Part shown: positions 52,158 to 60,060 of the stretch, one piece after another | How the letters are laid out: each line of letters starts with the position of its first letter | How positions within the stretch are numbered: the stretch's first letter is position 1 | Assembly: GCA_942490645.1 (NCBI GenBank) | Contig: CALNXN010000007.1 | Span: 124,001 to 188,000 of the forward strand | Source of the DNA: CALNXN01 sp942490645 | GTDB taxonomy: Bacteria > Pseudomonadota > Alphaproteobacteria > Rhodobacterales > Rhodobacteraceae | Direction of reading: 5' to 3' | Length of the DNA stretch: 64,000 nt | Made by a program: the position numbers and the translations under genes | Notes under the pieces: generated by a model | Told to the model about the DNA's origin: nothing | The model's input: only the letters and a program-made list of their open reading frames with translations | The model's database searches: none

Positions 52158-52943
52158 TCAGATAGCGGTCTCTTCATCGTCATCGACGGTGCTCCAACTC
52201 GCGCTCAGAACACGGGTGTCCAGCGAAACCTGAGTGATTGATTTCTCAACTTTGACGGTCTCGGCGGTCATGCCTTGAACCTCAACGATGATCTCGGCAA
52301 CGTCGGCATCTCCACGGCTGGCTATTTGGGACAAGCCGAGACCCTGATCGCTGATGCTGCCAATCAGCAATCCACGAATGTCTTTGCTGTCTTTGTGAAG
52401 GCAGGACACTTTCAATCGGTACGTCTGCAAACCGCGCGCGTTTCGAGCTTCGGCCTTCTTCAGTTTTCGGACGATTGGCCTCAGCCCCAGATTTGAGAAG
52501 ACGATCAAAGCCGTCAGAACAGCCGCATAGCCCAGATGGCCGGTGCCGGAAATCAATCCGACCGCCGCCGAACACCATAACGTGGCTGCAGTGTTGATCC
52601 CCTGGATGTTGAACCCGTCGCGAAAGATGATACCGGCCCCCAGAAATCCGATGCCGGACACGACCTGAGCGGCGACGCGTGTGGGGTTGATATCGTCCGG
52701 AAACAGTGCGGCAAACACAACAAAACCAGCCGCACCAAGCGATACCAGCGCATTTGTCCGAAGCCCTGCCATACGCCCTCGAAACTGGCGCTCGGATCCG
52801 ATGATGGCCCCCATAACCAAGGCAAAACCCATGTTGATCGTTGCAAAAAGCAACGAAAAACTGATGTCTGAATGAATTTGGACCACCTCAAGGGTTTCCT
52901 TGGCTGCGAAGTGCCAGATCATATGCTCCGGCCAAGGGAACAC
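52158..52943 (-). CDS. MgtC/SapB family membrane protein
   Basis: 261 residues. About five membrane helices with the family motifs MGAIIGSERQFRGRMAGLRTNALVSLGAAGFV, GIGFLGAGIIFRDG and GINTAATLWCSAAVG, then a C-terminal cytoplasmic domain (about 170-250) of ACT-like form. MgtC proteins aid growth in low magnesium and modulate membrane energetics in pathogens. No Mg2+ transporter or leader element is visible beside it. An ATG at 52922 is an alternative start. Confidence 0.92.
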   Translation of the reverse strand: MFPWPEHMIWHFAAKETLEVVQIHSDISFSLLFATINMGFALVMGAIIGSERQFRGRMAGLRTNALVSLGAAGFVVFAALFPDDINPTRVAAQVVSGIGFLGAGIIFRDGFNIQGINTAATLWCSAAVGLISGTGHLGYAAVLTALIVFSNLGLRPIVRKLKKAEARNARGLQTYRLKVSCLHKDSKDIRGLLIGSISDQGLGLSQIASRGDADVAEIIVEVQGMTAETVKVEKSITQVSLDTRVLSASWSTVDDDEETAI

Positions 52944-53093
52944 AATAGCTCATCGGGTAGCGCACGAGACCTGGGCATTTTGCGACATGCCCTTGTCGCC
53001 TGTGATTGCACGCTGCACGTTTGACGAAGCCGTGCTCAAAACCGTTGCGCGTTGCCCTGACCGTCTTGGGCCCGCGCTGCATTGAATCGAGGG

Positions 53094-53840
53094 CTACCTG
53101 ACCGCTTCAATCGGCCCTTCGGCGCGGCCATGGATGAACTGATCCAGATAGGGATCGCCGCTGTTTTCAATGTCCGCGACCGGGCCCGTCCATTTGATCA
53201 CCCCGTCGTGCAGCATTGCGATGTTGTCGGCAATCGCGCGCACCGAAGTCATATCATGGGTGATGGTCATGGCCGTGGCACCCATTTCGACCACGATTTC
53301 ACGGATCAATTCATTGATGACGCCCGCCATGATCGGATCCAGCCCGGCGGTGGGTTCGTCGAAAAAGATGATCTCGGGCTCGGCAGCGATGGCGCGCGCA
53401 AGACCCACGCGTTTTTGCATACCGCCCGAAAGCTCTGCGGGCAGACGGTCGGCGACATCCGGTTTCAGGCCCACACGGCGCATCTTTTCGATGGCAATCT
53501 CGCGGGCTTCGTCCTTGGGGCGCTTGAGCGATCCGCGCAGCAGGCGAAAGGCCACGTTTTGCCATACCGGCAGGCTGTCAAAGAGCGCACCTCCCTGAAA
53601 CAGCATTCCGAAGCGGGCCAGAAACGCATCGCGATCACCGGAGTCTGCGGGTTTGCCGTCGACCAAAATCGTGCCCGCGTCCGGCTTGATCAGGCCCAGC
53701 ACGCATTTCAGCGCCACGGACTTGCCCGTGCCCGACCCGCCAATGATGACGAGCGAGGTGCCTTTGGGAATATGCAGATCAACGCCACGCAGCACGTGGT
53801 TGTTCCCAAAGGATTTCTTGACGCCTTCCATCCGAATCAT
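53094..53840 (-). CDS. mlaF: ABC transporter ATP-binding protein, MlaF-like
   Basis: 248 residues. Walker A GGSGTGKSVALK at about 36, signature LSGGMQKRVGLARAI at about 139, Walker B IIFFDEPTAGLDPIMAGVI. The LSGGMQKR sequence and the mlaE partner mark the phospholipid-trafficking (Mla/Mce) branch. ATGA overlap with mlaE. The MCE-domain (mlaD) gene is not in this window next to them. Confidence 0.92.
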   Translation of the reverse strand: MIRMEGVKKSFGNNHVLRGVDLHIPKGTSLVIIGGSGTGKSVALKCVLGLIKPDAGTILVDGKPADSGDRDAFLARFGMLFQGGALFDSLPVWQNVAFRLLRGSLKRPKDEAREIAIEKMRRVGLKPDVADRLPAELSGGMQKRVGLARAIAAEPEIIFFDEPTAGLDPIMAGVINELIREIVVEMGATAMTITHDMTSVRAIADNIAMLHDGVIKWTGPVADIENSGDPYLDQFIHGRAEGPIEAVR

Positions 53841-54610
53841 AGCGAGAAAAACACCCCCGTCAGCACGAAGTTTGCGGCAAGGATCAGGACGGCTGCGGCC
53901 TCAACCGAACCCTTGGTGGCACGGCCCACGCCCATTGCGCCCCGGCCCGAATTCATGCCGTAGTAACACCCCATCAGCGTGGCGGAAAACCCGAACACGG
54001 CCCCCTTGGTCACCGATGAAATGACATCGAGCGGTTCCAGGAAATCGACCGTGTTCTTGATGTAGGCCGCCGCATTGAAGCCCAGCGTGCCGGTGGCGAC
54101 GGCATAGCCGCCGAAAATGCCGATGACGTCGCCGACGGCCACAAGGATCGGCACCACCAAAAGCCCCGCCAGCACGCGTGGCACGGTAAGGTATTTCATC
54201 GGATGGGTGGAGAGCGTGACGAGCGCGTCAATCTGTTCGGTCACCTTCATTGTGCCGATTTCAGCCGCGATCGAAGAGGTCACGCGCGCGGCGATCATCA
54301 AGCCGACCATCACCGGGCCAAGTTCGCGCACCATGCCGATGGCGACGATCTGGGGCACCACGGCTTCGGCGTTGAACCGCGCGCCGCCGGCATAGATCTG
54401 CAAGGCCAATGCGCCGCCCGTGAACACCGCCGTCAGGCCAACAACGGGCAGTGACAGCCAGCCGATGTGCAACAGGGCCGAGGCAAATTCACGGCCATAA
54501 AACGGGGGGCGGACCACATGACCGATCGTTTGCCCCGCATAGATCGCCACGCGCCCGATGGCGGCCAGAAAGCCCATGACCAAACGGCCCAGTGACGCCA
54601 GAGCATTCAT
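53837..54610 (-). CDS. mlaE: MlaE family lipid ABC permease
   Basis: 257 residues, about five to six helices. LSLPVVGLTAVFTGGALALQIY at about 51, VPQIVAIGMVRELGPVMVGLMIAARVTSSIAAEIGTMKVTEQIDAL and KGAVFGFSATLMGCYYG are the permease family signatures. Overlaps alr upstream and mlaF downstream, so the three are one operon, in the order alr-mlaE-mlaF. Confidence 0.95.
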   Translation of the reverse strand: MNALASLGRLVMGFLAAIGRVAIYAGQTIGHVVRPPFYGREFASALLHIGWLSLPVVGLTAVFTGGALALQIYAGGARFNAEAVVPQIVAIGMVRELGPVMVGLMIAARVTSSIAAEIGTMKVTEQIDALVTLSTHPMKYLTVPRVLAGLLVVPILVAVGDVIGIFGGYAVATGTLGFNAAAYIKNTVDFLEPLDVISSVTKGAVFGFSATLMGCYYGMNSGRGAMGVGRATKGSVEAAAVLILAANFVLTGVFFSL

Positions 54611-55641
54611 TGCGCATAGACCCGCTTGTAGCGCGCGCCCAGCGAGGTCAGGATTTCATACCCGATGGTTCCAGCCCAATCCGCAACCGTGTCCACCGAT
54701 TGATGCGGGCCAAAAAGCTGCAATGTTTCAGGGTCTTCCGCCAGATCGGTCACGTCTATGCCGAGCATGTCCATCGAGACGCGCCCCACAACAGGCAGGG
54801 CGATATCGTCGGCAAACACCTGTGCACTGGGTCCGATTGCACGGATCAAACCATCGGCATAACCTGCGGAAACAGTCGCGATTTTGGAGGTCCGTTCAGC
54901 GGTCCACGTGGCCGCATAGCCGACGCTTTCGCCCACCATGACTTCGCGGGTCTGGATCACCGGAATGTCGAGCGTCACGACCGGGCGCGCGTCAAGAAAC
55001 GGCAGCCCCCCATAGAGGCCGACGCCGGGGCGCGTCATGTCAAAGTGATAGTCCGGCCCCAATAATATACCCCCGGTCGCCGCCAAAGAGCGCGGCGCGT
55101 CGATGCCGTCGGTCATTTCGATGAAACGGCGCAACTGCTGCATGCTCATAGGGTGCCCGGGATCGTCCGAACAGGCGAGATGCGACATCACCAACGTGGG
55201 CGATTGCGACAGGGCGATATCGCGCAGGGCGGCCCACTCGGCGGCCTCCATGCCAAGCCGGTTCATCCCGGTATCAAGTTGCAGGCCAAACGGGTGGCCC
55301 GGCAGGGCTTCGACGTGGCGCAACATCTGGTCGATGGAGTTGATCATCGGGGTCAGCTGTGCGCCCCGGATCAGTGCGGTGTCACCGGCCATATGCCCCG
55401 AAAACACGTTGATCTGCGGCTCTGGTCCCAATACGCGGCGCAGAGCCACGCCTTCTTCCGCGACGGCCACGAAAAACGTGCGCGCACCGGCTTGTGCAAG
55501 CGCCCGTGACACCGGTGCCAAGCCTAAGCCATAGGCATCCGCCTTGACCACGGCTGCCGTTTGGGCGCGCGAAAACGAACTCAGCGCGCGGTAATTGGCG
55601 GTGAGAGCGGCAAGATCAATGGTCAGGGTTGCAGTGGCCAT
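54607..55641 (-). CDS. alr: Alanine racemase
   Basis: Makes D-alanine for the cell wall. 344 residues, somewhat short but complete. The PLP-lysine motif AVVKADAYGLGLAPV at about 32, LDTGMNRLGM at about 141 and VSMDMLGIDVT near the end are clear. First gene of the operon with mlaE and mlaF; the 42-residue gene upstream is on the same strand. Confidence 0.96.
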   Translation of the reverse strand: MATATLTIDLAALTANYRALSSFSRAQTAAVVKADAYGLGLAPVSRALAQAGARTFFVAVAEEGVALRRVLGPEPQINVFSGHMAGDTALIRGAQLTPMINSIDQMLRHVEALPGHPFGLQLDTGMNRLGMEAAEWAALRDIALSQSPTLVMSHLACSDDPGHPMSMQQLRRFIEMTDGIDAPRSLAATGGILLGPDYHFDMTRPGVGLYGGLPFLDARPVVTLDIPVIQTREVMVGESVGYAATWTAERTSKIATVSAGYADGLIRAIGPSAQVFADDIALPVVGRVSMDMLGIDVTDLAEDPETLQLFGPHQSVDTVADWAGTIGYEILTSLGARYKRVYAQ

Positions 55642-55763
55642 GCCGCCTTCATTTCGCTCTGGGCGGGGAAGGTCAAGCGCCGGATTGGAAAACCTGCTGA
55701 AATTGGCCGGCTTACAGGTGTGTCACAAGTTGTTTTGGACCGGGGTCCGAGCGATTGCGGGGG

Positions 55764-55892
55764 CTATTGATTGGCTGCGGTCAAGGCTGGCAAGGGTGCC
55801 ACGGCAGGCACGGATTTGCTTTGGGCCGCTCCCAGGACAGCCAAGCCGACCAAGGCCAACAATCCCGCATAAAATGCAAAAATCTTAAACAT
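55764..55892 (-). CDS. 42-residue membrane or exported peptide
   Basis: MFKIFAFYAGLLALVGLAVLGAAQ is a clear hydrophobic/signal-like segment, followed by a short Ala/Pro/Val-rich tail (SVPAVAPLPALTAANQ) and a stop. The reading frame is short, but the hydrophobic pattern and clean boundaries are gene-like. It lies in the 370-bp gap between alr and the VWA gene, with three TTTGCAAA sites about 80-120 bp upstream. No family recognised. Confidence 0.5.
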   Translation of the reverse strand: MFKIFAFYAGLLALVGLAVLGAAQSKSVPAVAPLPALTAANQ

Positions 55893-55972
55893 GATGCTAT
55901 CCAAATTGATTTGTTAATATGGCTAAACCCTACAGCAGAGCGACCATCTGCACGATGGAGGTATTCCTGACC

Positions 55973-56013
55973 TTTGCAAAAATTTTGCAAAACTGAGGTG
56001 GGCTGTTTGCAAA
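55973..56013. promoter_or_regulatory. Three TTTGCAAA sites in 11-bp register
   Basis: TTTGCAAA at 55973-55980, 55984-55991 and 56006-56013; starts are 11 and 22 bp apart. The last abuts the stop of the VWA gene. On the - strand they lie upstream of the 42-residue gene. A TTTGCAAA-type direct repeat is, from memory, the site of the short-chain-fatty-acid regulator PccR/ScfR in Rhodobacter; spacing there is N4, here N3. Confidence 0.5.
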
Positions 56014-56799
56014 CTAGGGGATGCTGAAATAGCCGCGATTGCGTTGCCAAAGCTTTTCGCCGACCAGACAATCATAGGGCGGCAGTGTGCGCGATTGTGC
56101 GCGGATCAATCGCGCGGGTGGCCCCGCGATTTCCAGAACCAATTTGCGGGTGACAGCATCCGCAAATTGATCCCAACTCAACACAGGTACGACGAATGCC
56201 CCGGGGCCGCCGATCACGCAACGCTGATAATACACGTCAAGATCGGGAATGCCCCAAATTTCGGATAGGGCATCCTGGGTCATCAAGGGTAGGCCATTGA
56301 TAATAAACCCTTTATCCAACACGGCCTGGCGCGCCCGCAAGACGGGGCGCCCTTGGTTGTTGGGCCCGTCGCCTGACACATCGATCACGCGCCGCAGCCC
56401 TTGAAATCCGTTGTCGTCAAAGTCCTCTGCGGCGTACAGCAAGGCACCGGAGATCGATGTGCGGCGCAGCCCTTCATCAAAATGGGCGGTGATCTGGTTC
56501 GCTACGGATTGCGCGCTTTGCGGAGTATCGATCAGCGTCCAAGGGACCACGACACGCTGGCTGTATTCTCCCGCCCATTCGACATAGGTAACGGCAATTC
56601 TGCCGATCAACCCCCCGGCGATCGCCGCGCCCACATCCCGGCTGGTGAGAGCCTCTGCATAGCCTCTGCGCTGTATTTCAAGCTCTGCAGGAGACATGGA
56701 TCGGGACACATCGACCGCTAGAAACAGTTCGACATCCACTTCCAGATCCTGAGCGGAAAGCCATGTGGGCAAGAAAAGAAGCAAAGCCAATAGTCGCAT
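56014..56799 (-). CDS. DUF1194 secreted VWA-domain protein
   Basis: 261 residues with a signal peptide (MRLLALLLFLPTWLSA, cleavage before QDLE). The VWA fold is marked by the metal-site motif LAVDVSRSMSPAE at about 28 (DxSxS), followed by VIDVSGDGPNNQG. DUF1194 proteins are common in alphaproteobacteria and uncharacterised. Its upstream region carries TTTGCAAA sites at 56818 and 56842. Confidence 0.88.
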   Translation of the reverse strand: MRLLALLLFLPTWLSAQDLEVDVELFLAVDVSRSMSPAELEIQRRGYAEALTSRDVGAAIAGGLIGRIAVTYVEWAGEYSQRVVVPWTLIDTPQSAQSVANQITAHFDEGLRRTSISGALLYAAEDFDDNGFQGLRRVIDVSGDGPNNQGRPVLRARQAVLDKGFIINGLPLMTQDALSEIWGIPDLDVYYQRCVIGGPGAFVVPVLSWDQFADAVTRKLVLEIAGPPARLIRAQSRTLPPYDCLVGEKLWQRNRGYFSIP

Positions 56800-56817
56800 G
56801 AAAACAGTGAGTCAGAG

Positions 56818-56859
56818 TTTGCAAATTCTGTCCAATCACGTTTTGCAAATACCTGCAAA
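56818..56859. promoter_or_regulatory. TTTGCAAA sites upstream of the DUF1194 gene
   Basis: TTTGCAAA at 56818-56825 and 56842-56849 (24 bp apart) plus a near match CCTGCAAA at 56852-56859, starting 19 bp before the VWA gene. The same motif as at 55973 and 40144. Position is compatible with a repressor site at this promoter. Confidence 0.45.
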
Positions 56860-56934
56860 GATGCTTGTTTTGCGTCACGTCACACCTGACAGCGGCGTTG
56901 ATTTGGCGTTAGGCTACGCTCAAAGGAGCCTTTG

Positions 56935-57669
56935 ATGAACCGGCTTTGGCTGATGCTCAAACACCCGTCTGTGGCCATCATGGCGCTATCATGTGCGTTT
57001 GCCACGGTGTGTTTGCTGACGTTTGGTCCGTGGTGGGCCGTGGCATTTGCGCCGTTGGGTGTCGGTGCGCAAATGCTCAACGAATACAACCTGCACCGTT
57101 TCGTCTTTCACATGCCCCCTCCACGACGGCAATGGGCGTTCGATCTGCTCTATCAGGCGCATTATGGACATCACGATTTTCCGACACATGTGCCGCTGTT
57201 TTTCGTGCCCATTTGGATTGCGCTGCCAATGCTGGTGATCAATTTCAGCGTGCTCTGGGCCATTCTGGGCGCGTTGGGTGTACCGTCTGCGCTCTGGATC
57301 AGCGTTGCCGTCGTTCCGGTTGGCGGGGTTTTGACGTTTCTGTCCTACGAGTGGTTCCACATGACAGCGCATTTGATCCTGCCCAAAACGTGGATCGAAA
57401 AAAGGGTGACGCGGCTGCACAATCAACACCATTTTCGGGATTTCACCCGCTGGTTTCACGTCTCGCCGGGGGGAGAAATCATTGACCGGGCACTGGGAAC
57501 AGCAATCGACGAAGCGACACTGAAATCGGCACAACGTACTGAATTCATGCGAACATTGGGCTTGCGGCCTGATGATCCGCGCCTGCTCTCGGCACGTGCG
57601 CGGTTTGCGCAGAAATACGGATTAAGCAGCGATGATTGCGCCCGCGCCGCAATGGTTCAGAACTCCTGA
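56935..57669 (+). CDS. Fatty acid hydroxylase/sterol desaturase superfamily protein
   Basis: 244 residues from the ATG at 56935, which has AAAGGAG six bases upstream; a TTG one codon earlier is in frame. Four His clusters expected of di-iron membrane oxygenases are visible: HRFVFH (about 54), HYGHHD (about 77), HMTAH (about 142) and HNQHH (about 163), among about four hydrophobic segments. Substrate unknown (lipid, carotenoid or hopanoid possible). Its last 13 bases overlap the convergent dnaB. Confidence 0.9.
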   Translation: MNRLWLMLKHPSVAIMALSCAFATVCLLTFGPWWAVAFAPLGVGAQMLNEYNLHRFVFHMPPPRRQWAFDLLYQAHYGHHDFPTHVPLFFVPIWIALPMLVINFSVLWAILGALGVPSALWISVAVVPVGGVLTFLSYEWFHMTAHLILPKTWIEKRVTRLHNQHHFRDFTRWFHVSPGGEIIDRALGTAIDEATLKSAQRTEFMRTLGLRPDDPRLLSARARFAQKYGLSSDDCARAAMVQNS

Positions 57670-59150
57670 TCGCCGGGTTGCTGCCACGGCTGCACCAGGT
57701 TGCCAAATCGCGTAAAGCGCCCCTCGAAAGACAGCTCAACTGTGCCGATCGGTCCATGACGCTGCTTGCCGATCACGACCTCGGCGCGCCCATGCAAGCG
57801 CTCCATCTCTTCTTGCCATTTGGCCATGGCCTCAAGGTCGTGATCGCCGGGCTTCTCGCGCTCTTTGTAGTATTCTTCGCGGAACACGAACATGACCACA
57901 TCGGCATCCTGTTCGATCGAACCAGATTCGCGCAAGTCACTGAGTTGAGGGCGTTTATCTTCTCGATTCTCAACCTGCCGTGACAACTGCGACAGAGCGA
58001 TCACGGGAATGTCCAGCTCTTTGGCGATGGCTTTGAGGCCCATCGTGATCTCGGAAATCTCATTCACGCGGTTTTCCGATTTGCCGGTACCGCGGACCAA
58101 TTGGAGGTAGTCTACGATCAACACATCCAAGCCATGTGTCCGTTTCAATCGACGCGCACGCGCGGCCAATTGGCTGATGGGCAGCGCCGGTGTGTCGTCG
58201 ATGTAGAGCGGGCAGGCCTCGAGCGCCTTGGCTGCATCAACAAAACGGCGGAATTCCGTTTCAGTCATATCACCGCGCCGAATTTGCTCCGAAGGGACTT
58301 CGGCGGCCTCGGACAAGATACGTGCTGCGAGCTGTTCGGCGCTCATTTCCAGCGAGTAAAACCCTACGACGCCGCCATCGACGGCACCTTCGCTGCCATC
58401 ATGCAGCTGTCCGCGTTTGTAAGCTTTTGCGATGTTGAATGCGATGTTCGTGGCCAGAGAGGTTTTGCCCATCGACGGGCGCCCTGCGAGGATCAACAAG
58501 TCAGAGCGGTGCAAACCGCCGAGCTTCTTGTCCATATCCACCAGCCCGGTTGAAACGCCAGCCAGCCCGCCATCGCGTTGATAGGCGGCATTGGCAACAT
58601 TAACAGCGTCCGTTACTGCCTTGAGAAAGCTTTGAAAACCGCTTTCAACTTGACCTTGTTCCGCCAGAGAATAGAGCGCCTGTTCGGCTTCGACGATTTG
58701 CTCGCGCGGCTCGGAGGCCACATCCACTTGTGCCGCCTTGGAAGAGATGTCGCGACCCAATTGGATCAGATCGCGCCGCACCGAAAGGTCATAGATCATC
58801 TGCGCATAATCTCGCACCGCAAAAGCACTGATTGCGGCGCCAGCGAGGTTTGCAAGATATGTAGGGCCGCCCAACTCGTTCAATCCCTCGTCGTCTTCCA
58901 TGAAAGACTTCAGTGTGACAGGACTGGCCAGATTGTTCTTGGCGATGCGCGCTGCGGCAATTTCGTAAATGCGGGCGTGAACGGGGTCGTAAAAGTGCTT
59001 GGGCCCAATAATCGAAGCCACGCGATCATAAATGTCATTATTGGTGAGAATGGCGCCCAGAAGCTGTTGCTCGGCTTCGATCGAATGCGGCATGGTCTGC
59101 GCGGCTTGAACTTCGACTTGGTTCGTTCCGATGTTGGCAATTTCGTTCAT
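57657..59150 (-). CDS. dnaB: Replicative DNA helicase DnaB
   Basis: 497 residues: N-terminal domain (PHSIEAEQQLLGAILTNNDIYDRVASII), Walker A AGRPSMGKTSLATNIAFN at about 223, LIVDYLQLVRGTGKSENRVNEI, and the arginine-finger region VIGKQRHGPIGTVELSF. Unwinds DNA at the fork. A consensus DnaA box lies about 70 bp upstream of its start. Convergent with the hydroxylase gene. Confidence 0.97.
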   Translation of the reverse strand: MNEIANIGTNQVEVQAAQTMPHSIEAEQQLLGAILTNNDIYDRVASIIGPKHFYDPVHARIYEIAAARIAKNNLASPVTLKSFMEDDEGLNELGGPTYLANLAGAAISAFAVRDYAQMIYDLSVRRDLIQLGRDISSKAAQVDVASEPREQIVEAEQALYSLAEQGQVESGFQSFLKAVTDAVNVANAAYQRDGGLAGVSTGLVDMDKKLGGLHRSDLLILAGRPSMGKTSLATNIAFNIAKAYKRGQLHDGSEGAVDGGVVGFYSLEMSAEQLAARILSEAAEVPSEQIRRGDMTETEFRRFVDAAKALEACPLYIDDTPALPISQLAARARRLKRTHGLDVLIVDYLQLVRGTGKSENRVNEISEITMGLKAIAKELDIPVIALSQLSRQVENREDKRPQLSDLRESGSIEQDADVVMFVFREEYYKEREKPGDHDLEAMAKWQEEMERLHGRAEVVIGKQRHGPIGTVELSFEGRFTRFGNLVQPWQQPGDQEF

Positions 59151-59218
59151 GTCCGCCCCTTTTCCTCACCCACTGTGGTCTTATCCGAGCACTCGCAGAG
59201 GACGCAATCTGGATATCC

Positions 59219-59227
59219 TGTGGATAA
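59219..59227 (-). promoter_or_regulatory. Consensus DnaA box upstream of dnaB
   Basis: TTATCCACA on the - strand, an exact match to the DnaA-box consensus. A second partial match (TTATCCGAG) lies at 59181-59189 on the + strand. The pair sits in the 154-bp gap between pyrE and dnaB, so DnaA might influence dnaB transcription. Confidence 0.5.
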
Positions 59228-59304
59228 TCGCCTGAACCTTTGAGGCTACCAGATCTTGCGGGGAAATGCACGTCCTCCACAAAATGCGGTGAAAAGAATG
59301 CAGA

Positions 59305-59979
59305 TTATTTTCGAGCGTCCTGCCATGCACGGGGCTGCGTCAAAAAGCTCTCGACTTCCCGTAGCGTCTCCTCATCAAAGGCGGATTGCGCTTTGGCTTC
59401 AGCAAGGACGTCCCACCATGTGCAAAGGTGATGAAGAGCAACGCCATGATCGGCAAGGGTCTTTTCTGTATCCGGAAAAATCCCGTAGTAAAAGATGACT
59501 GCCGTGTGATGGCAACTGGCGCCGGTATCGCGAATCGCATCGACAAAAGAGAGCTTGGAGCCACCGTCGGTCGTCAGATCCTCAACGAGTAAGACACGCT
59601 GACCTTCGCTCATATCGCCTTCGATTCTGGCATTGCGGCCATAGCCTTTGGGCTTTTTACGAACATAAGTCATTGGAAGACCCATCCGCTCGGCAACAAG
59701 TGCGGCAAAAGGAATGCCGGCCGTTTCGCCACCCGCAATGTTGTCGAAAGCCTCGAAGCCCACATCGCGCATGACAGTGACAGTCAGGAAATCCATCAAC
59801 GTCGCTCGAATTCTTGGGTGGGAAATCAGTTTGCGACAATCAATGTAAGTTGGGCTGGGTAAGCCTGAAGCCAGCGTAAACGGCTCAGCCGAATTGAAGT
59901 GCACAGCCTTGATCTCCAAGAGCATACGGGCCGTGAGACGTGCCATTTCTGTGCGGTCGGGAAAACTTGTGGGGATCAT
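59305..59979 (-). CDS. pyrE: Orotate phosphoribosyltransferase
   Basis: Adds ribose-phosphate to orotate in pyrimidine synthesis. 224 residues from MIPTSFPDRTEMARLTARML. FTLASGLPSPTYIDCRKLISHP, GGETAGIPFAALVAERMG, YVRKKPKGYG and the PRPP loop VLLVEDLTTDGGSK are present. pyrC lies directly upstream on the same strand. Confidence 0.96.
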   Translation of the reverse strand: MIPTSFPDRTEMARLTARMLLEIKAVHFNSAEPFTLASGLPSPTYIDCRKLISHPRIRATLMDFLTVTVMRDVGFEAFDNIAGGETAGIPFAALVAERMGLPMTYVRKKPKGYGRNARIEGDMSEGQRVLLVEDLTTDGGSKLSFVDAIRDTGASCHHTAVIFYYGIFPDTEKTLADHGVALHHLCTWWDVLAEAKAQSAFDEETLREVESFLTQPRAWQDARK

Positions 59980-59981
59980 GG

Positions 59982-60060
59982 CTTCATTGTTCCAAAAATA
60001 TGCATGTCGCTGGTTGAAAGTCTTTATGCCTCCGGCGGGCATATTTGAAGAACAATGAAG
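59982..60060. repeat. Inverted pair of Roseobacter-type repeats, pyrC-pyrE gap
   Basis: The 22-bp arms at 59982-60003 and 60039-60060 are reverse complements except for three positions; the outer 11 bases (CTTCATTGTTC and GAACAATGAAG) pair exactly. The right arm is preceded by GCCTCCGGCGG, resembling the repeats at 5961 and 23529. The pair spans nearly the whole gap from the pyrE start to the pyrC stop. Confidence 0.65.
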
